From CAZDHT01 sp964505325 (lineage in GTDB: Bacteria; Planctomycetota; PUPC01): a stretch of 15,320 bases of DNA. The stretch spans positions 1 to 15,320 of the forward strand of contig CAZDHT010000109.1 in assembly GCA_964505325.1 (NCBI GenBank), written 5' to 3'. The translations under genes and the position numbers were made by a program. How positions within the stretch are numbered: position 1 is the stretch's first letter; each line of letters starts with the position of its first letter. Positions 1 through 7,667 of this stretch are shown here, one piece after another. Under the pieces are notes generated by a model. That model was not told the origin of the DNA. It made no database searches and saw nothing but the letters and a program-made list of their open reading frames with translations.

Positions 1-20
1 TTAATCCTCGTCCGCAAACG

Positions 21-41
21 GCCGAGGTCAATGCCCTCGGC
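21..41. repeat. Stem-loop, 7-bp stem
   Basis: GCCGAGG at 21-27 pairs with CCTCGGC at 35-41 around a 7-nt loop. It is the first of three consecutive hairpins. It may be part of a terminator or repeat cluster for a gene lying to the left of the window. There is no T-run. Confidence 0.45.
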
Positions 42-60
42 TACAAATGACCCGGGTTCC

Positions 61-74
61 GCCCCTTCAGGGGC
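61..74. repeat. Stem-loop, GCCCC-TTCA-GGGGC
   Basis: A 5-bp GC-only stem with a TTCA tetraloop lies just before the larger palindrome. It is short enough that its role is uncertain. Confidence 0.4.
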
Positions 75-78
75 TGTA

Positions 79-106
79 GTAGGGGCGGTTCGCGAACCGC
101 CCCTAC
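79..106. repeat. 28-bp perfect palindrome (REP-like)
   Basis: GTAGGGGCGGTTCG at 79-92 is followed directly by its exact reverse complement, CGAACCGCCCCTAC, at 93-106, with no loop. GTAGGGGCG...CGCCCCTAC palindromes are, as far as I recall, dispersed extragenic elements in many environmental bacterial genomes. The palindrome itself is seen directly. Calling it REP-like is inference. Confidence 0.75.
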
Positions 107-316
107 AGTGGCAAGCGAGAATTGAATGACCCTGCCGATCACCGCTGTCACCGAGCGGGGCTCGATACGCTGAACTCGGGAGTAAGGGGACAGTCAACTC
201 GTTTTTCTCCGGTTCTTTCTGGGGCGGCCGCGGTTTCTGCGGCAGTTTCGGGGGAGCAGTACCCAGTTATCGCCTTCGTCGCCGCCGCCTGTGTCCCGCC
301 ACCTCACCCGGATAAT

Positions 317-345
317 TCACCACAGAGATCGCAGAGACCGCAGAG
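317..345 (+). repeat. CACAGAG-type dispersed repeat, copy 1
   Basis: The pattern is TCACC-R-CAGAGA-N-CGC-R-GAG-NN-CGCAGAG. It matches the reverse complement of 500-528 at 24 of 29 positions. A second, direct relative lies at 14666-14697, where the 20 bases from 316 (TTCACCACAGAGATCGCAGA) recur exactly from 14673. Repeats of this style are common intergenic debris in planctomycete-like genomes (recollection, not searched). Confidence 0.65.
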
Positions 346-380
346 GCACTTCCAAGAAAGCACTTACAGCTATATTCGGG

Positions 381-446
381 CGTTGCTGGAACGCGCAAGC
401 TGCGTAACACTTCAGCCATTTGAAGTGTTACCAGGGTGCAGCAACG
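381..446. repeat. Nested stem-loop with an 11-bp core (404-431)
   Basis: GTAACACTTCA at 404-414 pairs perfectly with TGAAGTGTTAC at 421-431 around the loop GCCATT. An outer 8-bp stem pairs CGTTGCTG (381-388) with CAGCAACG (439-446). The 16 bases at 403-418 recur exactly at 15220-15235. The structure lies midway between the two facing CACAGAG repeats, so the whole 317-528 block looks like one symmetrical element of about 210 bp. Confidence 0.65.
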
Positions 447-499
447 CCAGCGAGTAACGCGACTCTCGCGTAAGCTGCTGTGGCGTTGCATGTCATTCT

Positions 500-528
500 C
501 TCTGCGTGCTCCGCGTTCTCTGCGGTGA
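500..528 (-). repeat. CACAGAG-type dispersed repeat, copy 2 (inverted)
   Basis: The reverse complement reads TCACCGCAGAGA, then ACGCGGAG, CA and CGCAGAG. It faces the copy at 317-345 and forms the other end of the roughly 210-bp block described above. The 24/29 match to copy 1 was counted by eye. Confidence 0.6.
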
Positions 529-664
529 GTGACACATTCGGGCTATGGAGAGTATACCACAAGAAACGCCCGCATGTACACCCCATGCACGCCCGTCACC
601 GAGCGGGAGTCGACGCACTAGGCCTGGCGGTGTTCGCCCACGGGCAGGCTTCGCCGTGGTCGTG

Positions 665-683
665 CACGGGCAAGATGCCCGTG
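665..683. repeat. Stem-loop, CACGGGCA-AGA-TGCCCGTG
   Basis: A perfect 8-bp stem with a 3-nt loop. A related CACGGGCAGGC string lies just upstream, from about 639. It has no T-run and is too far from a stop codon to be a clear terminator, so it is more likely another dispersed element. Confidence 0.5.
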
Positions 684-870
684 GCACCTCAAGAGCTGCC
701 CGAACAAGCGCTTCGACAGCCCGGACTGGAAATATCCACTCGGCAACTGCGGCAACTGCGGTTCAAGAAGGCCCGTCGGGAGTCGCTGCAAAAAGGACGT
801 GAATCCTGGTGTCGAATCCGTTAGGATTAGCGAAGCGGAGCGATTGACACGGACCCCGGCTTTCGCATGT

Positions 871-880
871 GGAAGGAGGT
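871..880 (+). promoter_or_regulatory. Strong ribosome binding site that fixes the start of the hydrolase gene
   Basis: GGAAGGAGGT lies 5 nt before the ATG at 885. The upstream in-frame ATG at 867 sits immediately before this Shine-Dalgarno sequence and has none of its own, so translation most likely starts at 885. Confidence 0.8.
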
Positions 881-884
881 CGAT

Positions 885-3257
885 ATGTACCGGAAGGGTT
901 GTTGGGGCTTTTGTGCTCTGCTGATCACCCTGACGTTGCTTGCCGGCCCGGCGGTGGCGGCGCAGGAGGCGCGCCCGCAGCTTGTTCCCGGAGCGGTCTG
1001 CTCGGCGACGTTCACCCCGGCGGGCGCCAAGGGTACGTTCCCGGGAACGTTCAGCTATGACCGCAGGAAGGGCGAGTACACGGCGGACCTTTCCGCCATT
1101 CCCGCCGGCGCAACGATCTTCCGCGCCGAGCTGATACTGAACGGTTTGGCGCGGTTCCAGCGGCCCAGCACCAAGCCGACCACGGTCTACGTCGTCGGCC
1201 AGCAGGACAAACCATTCAAGCTCGTGGGGCCGTGGTACCGCAGCCTCGATGCGCTCGAGGCGGTGCAGATGGCGCACAGGGGCGGCGGGCCGCTCAAGAT
1301 TAAGGCAGAGGTCACACTGAGGGGCCTCAACAGTCTGGAGGTCTCGTACCTCGGCGGCAAGGCCAAGGCCGAGAACATCCCCACGGTCACGAACGTCAAG
1401 GTCATCCACCGCCGGGGCCAGTCGCTCATCACGTTCACCGAGCCGCCGCTGGAGGAATTCCCCGAGTTCGCCAACGGCGCGGACGTCGCCGCGTTCAAGA
1501 AAACATTCCTGAAGGAGCATCCGGGCATCGCGTTCCGCATCTGGCGCGGGCCGAAGAAGATCACGCCCGAGACCATCGCCGAGGCGACGCTGGTCGGCCG
1601 CACCGGCTTCTTCTCCGCGTGGAACTCGACCTATCACCAGTACGGCACAGGCAAGGCGAAGCCCGTCCGGTATCACGTCACTGACGGCGGCGACCCGGTG
1701 CCATGGGGCACGGGCATCTACGCCCATAACCCGGCGGAGAAGGGGGTGGCGTACTACGCGGTCACCGTCGCCGTCCAAGGCGAGGAAGACCTCGCCAACC
1801 TGACGGACGCCAACACGTCCGGCCCGGTGGATGAGGTCGTCGGCCTCGGCGAGCCGATCCTCCAGTGGATCGAGAGGCCCAAGAGTTGGTCGTACCGCCG
1901 CGGCCCGCTGACACGCCTGATCTACACGCGGTGGGAGTCGTGGCCGCATTCGTCGTTCCCCAACAACCCCATCGACTACCTGGTGGCGATGGGCGACGCG
2001 CCGAAGCCGGCGGGGCCGGTGCGGGAGTCGCAGTACCGCGCGTTCCGTGTGGACCCGGCGCCTGTCGGCCTGCATCTCCACTGCTGGGGCGGCAGCCTCA
2101 ACGGCGGATACGGCTGGTGGTACAACGCGCACGTTGGCGGCGTCCTGATCGCGTCCAACCAGATCCCCTACGACTGGTGGACCGGCTACCACGAGTCGCG
2201 CGGCACGTGCAAGACGTACGGCGACGGCCACGTTCATCCGTTCACGATGAACCGGATGTTCGGCTTCCTCGACTGGGCGACGAAGCAATGGAAGGAAGCA
2301 CCGGCGAGCATCCGGAAGGACTGGCGGAAGCTCGACCTCAGCCGCGTCTACACTGCGGGCAGCTCGATGGGCGGATCGGGCGCACCGATGTTCGCCATCC
2401 GCTACGGCGACCGCATCGCGTGGTGCATCGCGTGGGTCGGCGTCCACATCCCGCACATGAGCCCGCAGTTCGCCGGCTCCTACCGCGGCAACTACGGCCC
2501 GGAAAAAGCTGCCAACACTATGCCCGACGGAGTGACGAAAGCGTGGGACTACTTCAACGACGTGTGGTGGATGAAGAACAACATCGAGAAGGACACCGGC
2601 CTGATCTTCGCGTCGAACGGCAAGAGCGACGGCGCCATCGGCTGGCCGCAGGCGTACAAGTTTGCCCGGACGCTCCAGGAGACCCGCCGGCCGCACATCT
2701 ACAACTGGGGCCCGGGCGGCCACGGCACGCGGACCCTCTTCGGCTCGAACGTCCCCATCGACGCGCGGACGGACCAGTCGCTGCCCGCGTTCACCAACTG
2801 CTCGCTGGACAGCGACATCGGCACCGGCCGGATGAAGACGAAGGAAGAGGCGCAGGCCGAGCGCGAGAAGATCGCCGCCGAACTCAAGGAGGCCGGGAAG
2901 CCGGTCCCCAAGCGGATTCCCGTCCTGCCCACCGACGGCGACCCCAGCGGCGCCTACAACGCGTATCTCCGCTGGAAGACGAACGACATCGTCGACGAGG
3001 AGGGGGTGTGGGAAATGACGGTGTACCTGGTTGCCAACGCGCCGAAAGATGAGTGCACGGTGGACCTGACGCCGCGGCGGCTACAGAAGTTCAGCGTCAA
3101 GCCGGGGCGGAAGTTCCAGTGGACCAATACGTCGGTGAAGGAGAGCAAGGAACTTCAATCCGGCGCGGTCGTGGCGGACAAATGGGGCCTGGTGACGCTG
3201 GAGAAAGTCGTGGTGACGAAGGGCGCCAACCGTGTCCGGCTGACACCGGCGGAGTGA
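885..3257 (+). CDS. Secreted alpha/beta-hydrolase-fold serine esterase/peptidase-like protein
   Basis: This 790-residue protein opens with a clear signal peptide (MYRKG, then a hydrophobic stretch to about residue 22, with likely cleavage after AVA or AVAA at 25-26), so it is exported. A beta-rich N-terminal part runs to about residue 150. The hydrolase core lies in the second half: GSSMGG gives the nucleophile elbow with Ser494, and plausible triad partners are Asp582 (GKSDGAIGW) and His613 (GPGGHGTR), in the order expected for alpha/beta hydrolases. From about residue 650 there is a charged linker and a C-terminal beta domain. The fold and catalytic class are inferred from these motifs. The substrate is unknown; an ester in a plant or algal polysaccharide, or a peptide, would fit. 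The stop codon is 4 nt before the next gene, implying one transcript with it. No gene symbol can be assigned. Confidence 0.85.
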   Translation: MYRKGCWGFCALLITLTLLAGPAVAAQEARPQLVPGAVCSATFTPAGAKGTFPGTFSYDRRKGEYTADLSAIPAGATIFRAELILNGLARFQRPSTKPTTVYVVGQQDKPFKLVGPWYRSLDALEAVQMAHRGGGPLKIKAEVTLRGLNSLEVSYLGGKAKAENIPTVTNVKVIHRRGQSLITFTEPPLEEFPEFANGADVAAFKKTFLKEHPGIAFRIWRGPKKITPETIAEATLVGRTGFFSAWNSTYHQYGTGKAKPVRYHVTDGGDPVPWGTGIYAHNPAEKGVAYYAVTVAVQGEEDLANLTDANTSGPVDEVVGLGEPILQWIERPKSWSYRRGPLTRLIYTRWESWPHSSFPNNPIDYLVAMGDAPKPAGPVRESQYRAFRVDPAPVGLHLHCWGGSLNGGYGWWYNAHVGGVLIASNQIPYDWWTGYHESRGTCKTYGDGHVHPFTMNRMFGFLDWATKQWKEAPASIRKDWRKLDLSRVYTAGSSMGGSGAPMFAIRYGDRIAWCIAWVGVHIPHMSPQFAGSYRGNYGPEKAANTMPDGVTKAWDYFNDVWWMKNNIEKDTGLIFASNGKSDGAIGWPQAYKFARTLQETRRPHIYNWGPGGHGTRTLFGSNVPIDARTDQSLPAFTNCSLDSDIGTGRMKTKEEAQAEREKIAAELKEAGKPVPKRIPVLPTDGDPSGAYNAYLRWKTNDIVDEEGVWEMTVYLVANAPKDECTVDLTPRRLQKFSVKPGRKFQWTNTSVKESKELQSGAVVADKWGLVTLEKVVVTKGANRVRLTPAE

Positions 3258-3261
3258 GGGC

Positions 3262-6200
3262 ATGGATCTCGACACGACACCCCGGACGGCATGTGTGGCG
3301 GGCGGGAAGTCCTTGCTGGTCCTCGTCTTTCTGGTCGTCCTTCCGCCCATCGTGCGCGCCGACTGGCCGACGTACCAGCACGACGCCGCCCGAAGCGGCG
3401 TCACGAAGGAATCACTCACATTCCCGCTGACTAAGAGGTGGGTCTACCGGCCGGCGCAGCCGCCGCGCCCCGCCTGGCCGCGCCCGATCCGCGAGTTCAA
3501 CCGGATGGACTTCGACTACGCCCCGCAGCCGGTGATCGCCGGTGGCCGCGTGTTCTTCGGCTCCTCCGCCGACGACACGGTCCGCGCCCTCGATGCTGCC
3601 ACCGGCGAGGTCAAATGGCGCTTCACCACAGGCGGGCCGATTCGGTTCGCGCCTCAGATCGCGACCGGCCGTGCGTACGTGACGTCCGACGACGGTTGCC
3701 TCTACTGCCTGGACGCCGCCACGGGCAAGGAGGTCTGGAAGTTCCGCGGAGCTCTCAAGGATGACCAGGTTCTCGGTAACGGCAGGATGATCTCGCGGTG
3801 GCCGTGCCGGAGCGGGGCGCTGGTCGACGGCGGCGTTGTGTACGTCACCGCGGGGATGTGGCCGAATGACGGCGTGTTCGTATACGCGCTCGACGCAGCG
3901 ACGGGTGAGCAACTGTGGTGCAACGACACGAGCGGCCAACTCTACGCGCGCCTCCCGCATAATGCCGCCGGCTTCTCGGGCGTGACGCCGCAAGGCTATC
4001 TGCTGGCCGGCAAGGACGTGCTGCTGGTGCCCACCGGACGGAGCGTGCCGGCGGGGTTCGACCGGCGCACCGGCCGGCTCCTCTACTACGACCCACAAGG
4101 TGCGGAATACGCGACCCAGTACAACGGGGGCACGTGGTGTGCGATCTCCGGTAACGTCTACTTCAACAATTCGTCTTCCCGCGGCGCCCACATCGGTGTG
4201 GTCGCCTACTCGCTCGCCACGGGCAAGCAGCGCGGGAGGGGCAGCCGGGGCACACGCCGCCTCATCACCAGCGACCAGTGGTCGGTGTATTGGACCGGAA
4301 GACAACTGGTGGGTCGCGTCGACAGGGGCAAGACCTGGAAGGCTCCGCAGCAGGACGCCCACATCATGGCCATCGCGGGCGACGCCTTGCTGGTCGGCAC
4401 GACCGGAGCGATCCGGGCACTGAACGCCGGCAGCGGCAAAGAAATCTGGCGAGCGTCCGTGGAAGGCGAAGCTCGGGGCGTTGCCGTCGCCGACGGGCGG
4501 CTTGTCGTGACGAGCAGCACCGGCGCCGTCCACTGCTTCAGTCCCGGCAAAGGTGGCACCGCGAAGACGGTGACGGCCCCGCGCATCATCGACCGCATTT
4601 CGAGGAACATCCCCGCGCTGAACGGGATTCTCGGCGCGCTGAAAAAATCGCGTACCAGCCGCGGTTACGCCCTCGTAGTGGGCGAGCCGGACGCGCAGCT
4701 CGCAGAGCAACTGGCGGCACGGTCTGAGCTGTATGTCTTGGGCCTCCTCACCGACCGGTCGCGGGTCGATGCCGTGCGGGAGCTCCTGCTCAACGCGACC
4801 GCCGCGTACGGCTCTCGGGTCGCCGTGCAACACCTGGCCGACGGCTCGCGCCTGCCCCATCCCCCCTACTTCGCCAACCTCATTGTTGTGTGCAAAGACC
4901 GGAAGGTCCCGCCCGCCAAAGAGCTGTACCGAGTCCTCCGCCCGTGCGGCGGCGTGATGTGTTTTCCCGGTGTCAAAGCGGATGAGGCGAAGGCGCTTCT
5001 CGAGGGCGCCGGGATCCCAGAGGCAGAGATCAGCGAGACGAGCGGAATGCTCACTGTCACGCGCGGGAAGCTGCCGGGTGCATTCGATTGGGACTCCAGG
5101 GAAAGGCTGGACACCCGGGTGAAGGGGCCGCTGAGGTTGAGCTGGTTCGGCGGGCCTGACGTGGCGTTCAAGACTGAGAATTCGGTCCCGCTGGCCGCCG
5201 AAGGACGGATCTTCCTGGTGGGCGCGAACCACGTCGTGGCCGTCGACGCCTACAACGGCACCACATTGTGGTCGCGCCACGTTTCGTGGGACCACAACAC
5301 CGGCATCGTCAGGCCAATCCCGAGGGACGGCACGATGTATCACTTCGGCGGCCTGGCGGCGGACGCCAGTTCCGTCTACGTACACATGAAGAACGGTCTT
5401 TCGATCGAGTTTGGTGCCGCGACCGGCGCACTGAAGAAGTACTACGGCCTGCGCTACTCGTCTCAGGCGATTTCGCTCAAGACGGCGCAGACGTTCAGAC
5501 TCGAGGTGGACGCCAAGCACTCCGGGGCCGTGACGGTCGCCAAGACCCAGGACGGTCTCGAGCTGAAGCTGGTCACCACCGATCCGAAGGTCTGCCATCC
5601 GATAGTAAAGAACCTCTACACCCGCCAGGCTTTCTGGGAGAACGGCGACTACTGGGATTTGTTCTTCGACTTCCGTCCTCGGGACCGGCGCTTTGGCTTC
5701 TACGGGCCGGGGGCGTTCCACGTGGTCGTCGTTCCAGCGGCAGACAGTGCCGCCGCCTACCCCGGGGCCGGTCCGAAGCACCCGGCCATGTCCGTCAGCG
5801 GCGCCAAGTCCGACACCGGCACGGAGGCGGTCCTGCGCATCCCCTGGACCGAAATCGAAGAGGTCGCCGGGGCCCGGGCCAGGGACTTCGGGTTCGGCGT
5901 GATGCTCTCGTCGTTCGACGGTGGCAAGCCGAAGAAGACCGACCGCGCGTACCGGTTCGCCGACCTCAACGCCTATGGGGTCAACAACGGATGGGCGACG
6001 TTAGTGCTCGACGGAGAAGCCGGCGCGATCGAGCCGCCGGGGGCGTTCAACGCCGTGGCCCGTCCCGACGAGAAGCTGTCGCCGCAGGTGCTGCGGGGCC
6101 GGCGGCCGTGGCACGGCGCCCGCCCGCGACGCGGGCCCAAGGCCGGCCGCCGCCATCCGCTCACCGGCGATCGACTGCCCTCGACGTACGCGCGCTCCCA

Positions 6201-7611
6201 CGGCTGCGGCGGATTCATCGGCTCCGCCACCGCGGATTTCTTCCGCTCGGGGGTGGTGGGCATCTACGACTTCGCAGATGACAGCGGCGTCCGGAACTTC
6301 GGCGGCGCCCGCACCGGCTGTGGGATCGGCGCGATGCCCGCACTGGGCGTGCTGTTCGCCGACTGCACGGTGAGCCACTGCGTGTGCGGCTACAACATCA
6401 AATGCATGCTGGCCCTCACGCCCGCCGCCCGGCGGAGCAACGAAGACTGGGCCCTGTTCCCGGCGGGCCCGCTCGAGAGCCTCGTGCGGAGCGCCGCGCT
6501 CAACTTCGGGGCTCCCGGCGACCGGCGGCAGGACGCCGAGCTCGTGTGGCTCGCGTTCCCCAGGCCCCTGAGCAAGCTCACCTTGCGCGTTCCGATGCGC
6601 ACCGAGGTCGCCGACGGCCCCGGCACCTACCGGTTCAACTCCGATCGCGTCCAGGTTGCCAACACCACCCGCCCGTGGATCTACGCGTCGGGTTATCGCG
6701 GGCTCGAACGCGCCGAACTGAGCCTCGACCCGCTTCGGCCCGCCATTTCGCTGCCGGCCGTCCGGGCACCGAAGATCGACGGCGCCCTGGACGATGCCTG
6801 CTGGGACGGCCGAGAACACCTGCCCTTCGGCATCGGAAACGTGAAGGACCGCGTCTTCCTGCGCCACGACGCACAGCACCTCTACGTCGCCTACCGGAGC
6901 CCCACGTCGCTCGGCCGTGACGGCGAACCGAGGCGATGGAACAAGAGGACGCGGGGCAGCGACGCCAAGGTCTGGTACGACGATTCGTGCGAGGTGTTCC
7001 TCTCCGACGCGAACAAGAAGGCCTACGTGCATCTGGGCGTGGCGGCATCGGGAGCCCGCTACGACGGCTGCTGCACGTACCCGAGAAACCGGCGTGACGT
7101 GGGCGTGAAGTGGACCGGCACGTGGGAGAGCGCGGTCGTCGCCGACGACAAGGCGCTTGTGATCGAGATCGCGGTCCCGTGGAAGACGCTCGCCGATGCG
7201 GGCGTCGGCCGGGACCGGCTGCGGATCAACGTCAAGGCTGGCGGGCAACTGCTGCGAGACCTCGGCATCCGCAAGTACGAAAGGCAGGTGAGAACGTTCG
7301 TGCCGGTGAGCCTGGGCGCGCCGAAGTCGCCCGGGAGGCGGCGTTACACCGTTCGGCTCCACTTCGCCGAGCCCGATGACGTGCAGCCGGGCGAGCGCGT
7401 CTTCGACGTCAAGCTGCAGGGCAAGGTCATCCTGAAGGACTTCGACGTCGTGAAAGAGGCGGGCGGCCGCCGCCGCGCCCTGGTGAAGGAGTTCAAGGGA
7501 ATCGAGGCGGGCAACACGATGACGCTCGAGATGGCCGCCCGGGCGAAGGACGTAACCGCCCGCACCGTGCCGATTATCAGCGCGTTGGAGATGCTCGCGG
7601 AAGCGCCCTGA
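3262..7611 (+). CDS. Secreted multidomain protein: PQQ-type propeller, methyltransferase-like domain, two CBM9-like domains, malectin-like end
   Basis: A 1449-residue exported protein. The signal peptide (hydrophobic residues 17-30) ends before DWPTYQHDAARSG, the usual start of planctomycete PQQ-like propellers. Blades with the xALDAATGxxxW repeat (near 109, 149 and 209) fill about 34-430. Residues 465-605 resemble a SAM methyltransferase fold (YALVVGEPDAQLAEQLA, then a YGSRV strand), but its glycine loop is degraded. Another propeller stretch (about 615-735) is followed by a CBM9/DOMON-like domain (740-920). A Cys-rich module follows (C982, C1020, C1035, C1040, C1042, C1048, with FRSG and NFGG motifs). 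A second CBM9-like domain (1165-1345, opening KIDGALDDACWDG) and a malectin-like domain (YTVRLHFAE, 1361 to the end) close the protein. It probably binds carbohydrate outside the cytoplasm, and I infer no enzyme activity. It is cotranscribed with the upstream hydrolase, and a GAGTGAGGG purine stretch overlapping that gene's stop may serve as its weak ribosome binding site. Confidence 0.88.
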   Translation: MDLDTTPRTACVAGGKSLLVLVFLVVLPPIVRADWPTYQHDAARSGVTKESLTFPLTKRWVYRPAQPPRPAWPRPIREFNRMDFDYAPQPVIAGGRVFFGSSADDTVRALDAATGEVKWRFTTGGPIRFAPQIATGRAYVTSDDGCLYCLDAATGKEVWKFRGALKDDQVLGNGRMISRWPCRSGALVDGGVVYVTAGMWPNDGVFVYALDAATGEQLWCNDTSGQLYARLPHNAAGFSGVTPQGYLLAGKDVLLVPTGRSVPAGFDRRTGRLLYYDPQGAEYATQYNGGTWCAISGNVYFNNSSSRGAHIGVVAYSLATGKQRGRGSRGTRRLITSDQWSVYWTGRQLVGRVDRGKTWKAPQQDAHIMAIAGDALLVGTTGAIRALNAGSGKEIWRASVEGEARGVAVADGRLVVTSSTGAVHCFSPGKGGTAKTVTAPRIIDRISRNIPALNGILGALKKSRTSRGYALVVGEPDAQLAEQLAARSELYVLGLLTDRSRVDAVRELLLNATAAYGSRVAVQHLADGSRLPHPPYFANLIVVCKDRKVPPAKELYRVLRPCGGVMCFPGVKADEAKALLEGAGIPEAEISETSGMLTVTRGKLPGAFDWDSRERLDTRVKGPLRLSWFGGPDVAFKTENSVPLAAEGRIFLVGANHVVAVDAYNGTTLWSRHVSWDHNTGIVRPIPRDGTMYHFGGLAADASSVYVHMKNGLSIEFGAATGALKKYYGLRYSSQAISLKTAQTFRLEVDAKHSGAVTVAKTQDGLELKLVTTDPKVCHPIVKNLYTRQAFWENGDYWDLFFDFRPRDRRFGFYGPGAFHVVVVPAADSAAAYPGAGPKHPAMSVSGAKSDTGTEAVLRIPWTEIEEVAGARARDFGFGVMLSSFDGGKPKKTDRAYRFADLNAYGVNNGWATLVLDGEAGAIEPPGAFNAVARPDEKLSPQVLRGRRPWHGARPRRGPKAGRRHPLTGDRLPSTYARSHGCGGFIGSATADFFRSGVVGIYDFADDSGVRNFGGARTGCGIGAMPALGVLFADCTVSHCVCGYNIKCMLALTPAARRSNEDWALFPAGPLESLVRSAALNFGAPGDRRQDAELVWLAFPRPLSKLTLRVPMRTEVADGPGTYRFNSDRVQVANTTRPWIYASGYRGLERAELSLDPLRPAISLPAVRAPKIDGALDDACWDGREHLPFGIGNVKDRVFLRHDAQHLYVAYRSPTSLGRDGEPRRWNKRTRGSDAKVWYDDSCEVFLSDANKKAYVHLGVAASGARYDGCCTYPRNRRDVGVKWTGTWESAVVADDKALVIEIAVPWKTLADAGVGRDRLRINVKAGGQLLRDLGIRKYERQVRTFVPVSLGAPKSPGRRRYTVRLHFAEPDDVQPGERVFDVKLQGKVILKDFDVVKEAGGRRRALVKEFKGIEAGNTMTLEMAARAKDVTARTVPIISALEMLAEAP

Positions 7612-7614
7612 AGA

Positions 7615-7654
7615 GGTCGCCCGCGCAGGCAGAGCGCACCACGCGCGGGCGACC
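7615..7654. terminator. 12-bp stem-loop between convergent genes
   Basis: GGTCGCCCGCGC at 7615-7626 pairs perfectly with GCGCGGGCGACC at 7643-7654 across a 16-nt loop. It fills most of the 56-nt gap between two convergent stop codons, so it could stop transcription from both sides. There is no T-run on either strand, so it is not a classic intrinsic terminator. It may work with Rho or simply as a barrier. Confidence 0.6.
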
Positions 7655-7667
7655 GGCCCCTATCCTC

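Larger units (their letters stand above)
1..866. other. Gene-free left flank made of repeat and hairpin debris
   Basis: I find no credible coding region here. The short open frames have no ribosome binding site, no recognisable domain and biased composition. The stretch instead holds several inverted repeats, listed separately: hairpins at 21-41 and 61-74, a palindrome at 79-106, a stem-loop at 404-431 nested in 381-446, a facing pair of CACAGAG-type repeats at 317-345 and 500-528, and a hairpin at 665-683. GTCACCGAGCGGG occurs twice (near 148 and 597), and GGCAACTGC occurs in tandem near 744. A weak promoter-like pair, GTGACA (529-534) and TATACC (553-558) with an 18-nt spacer, points toward the first gene but lies 330 nt upstream, so I do not call it. 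Confidence 0.6.

Noticed and set aside
122..457. 111-residue open frame in the left flank
   Set aside because: It has no ribosome binding site and runs through repeat and hairpin sequences (317-345, 381-446).
309..530. CRISPR-like array
   Set aside because: The CACAGAG-type repeats occur only twice here, in opposite orientation and imperfectly, with no regular spacers and no cas genes.
844..849. Perfect TTGACA as a -35 box for the hydrolase
   Set aside because: No -10 box lies 15-19 nt downstream. The expected place is occupied by the Shine-Dalgarno region, so a transcript from it would lack the ribosome binding site.
867..869. Upstream ATG for the hydrolase
   Set aside because: It lies immediately before the Shine-Dalgarno sequence at 871-880, which is correctly placed only for the ATG at 885. 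Starting there would also put charged residues before the signal peptide.
618..2723. 701-residue open frame on the minus strand
   Set aside because: It is opposite the well-supported hydrolase gene, has Arg/Val/Ala-biased low-information composition, and shows no domain or ribosome binding site. It is a GC-rich shadow.
1865..3052. 395-residue open frame on the plus strand inside the hydrolase gene
   Set aside because: It is an alternative frame of the real gene, rich in Arg/Pro/His, with no start signal.
3412..5781. 789-residue open frame on the minus strand
   Set aside because: It lies entirely opposite the propeller gene and is Arg/Gly/Val-biased with no recognisable motif.
6001..7362. 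453-residue minus-strand open frame opposite the CBM9 region
   Set aside because: It is a shadow of the propeller gene with no motif.
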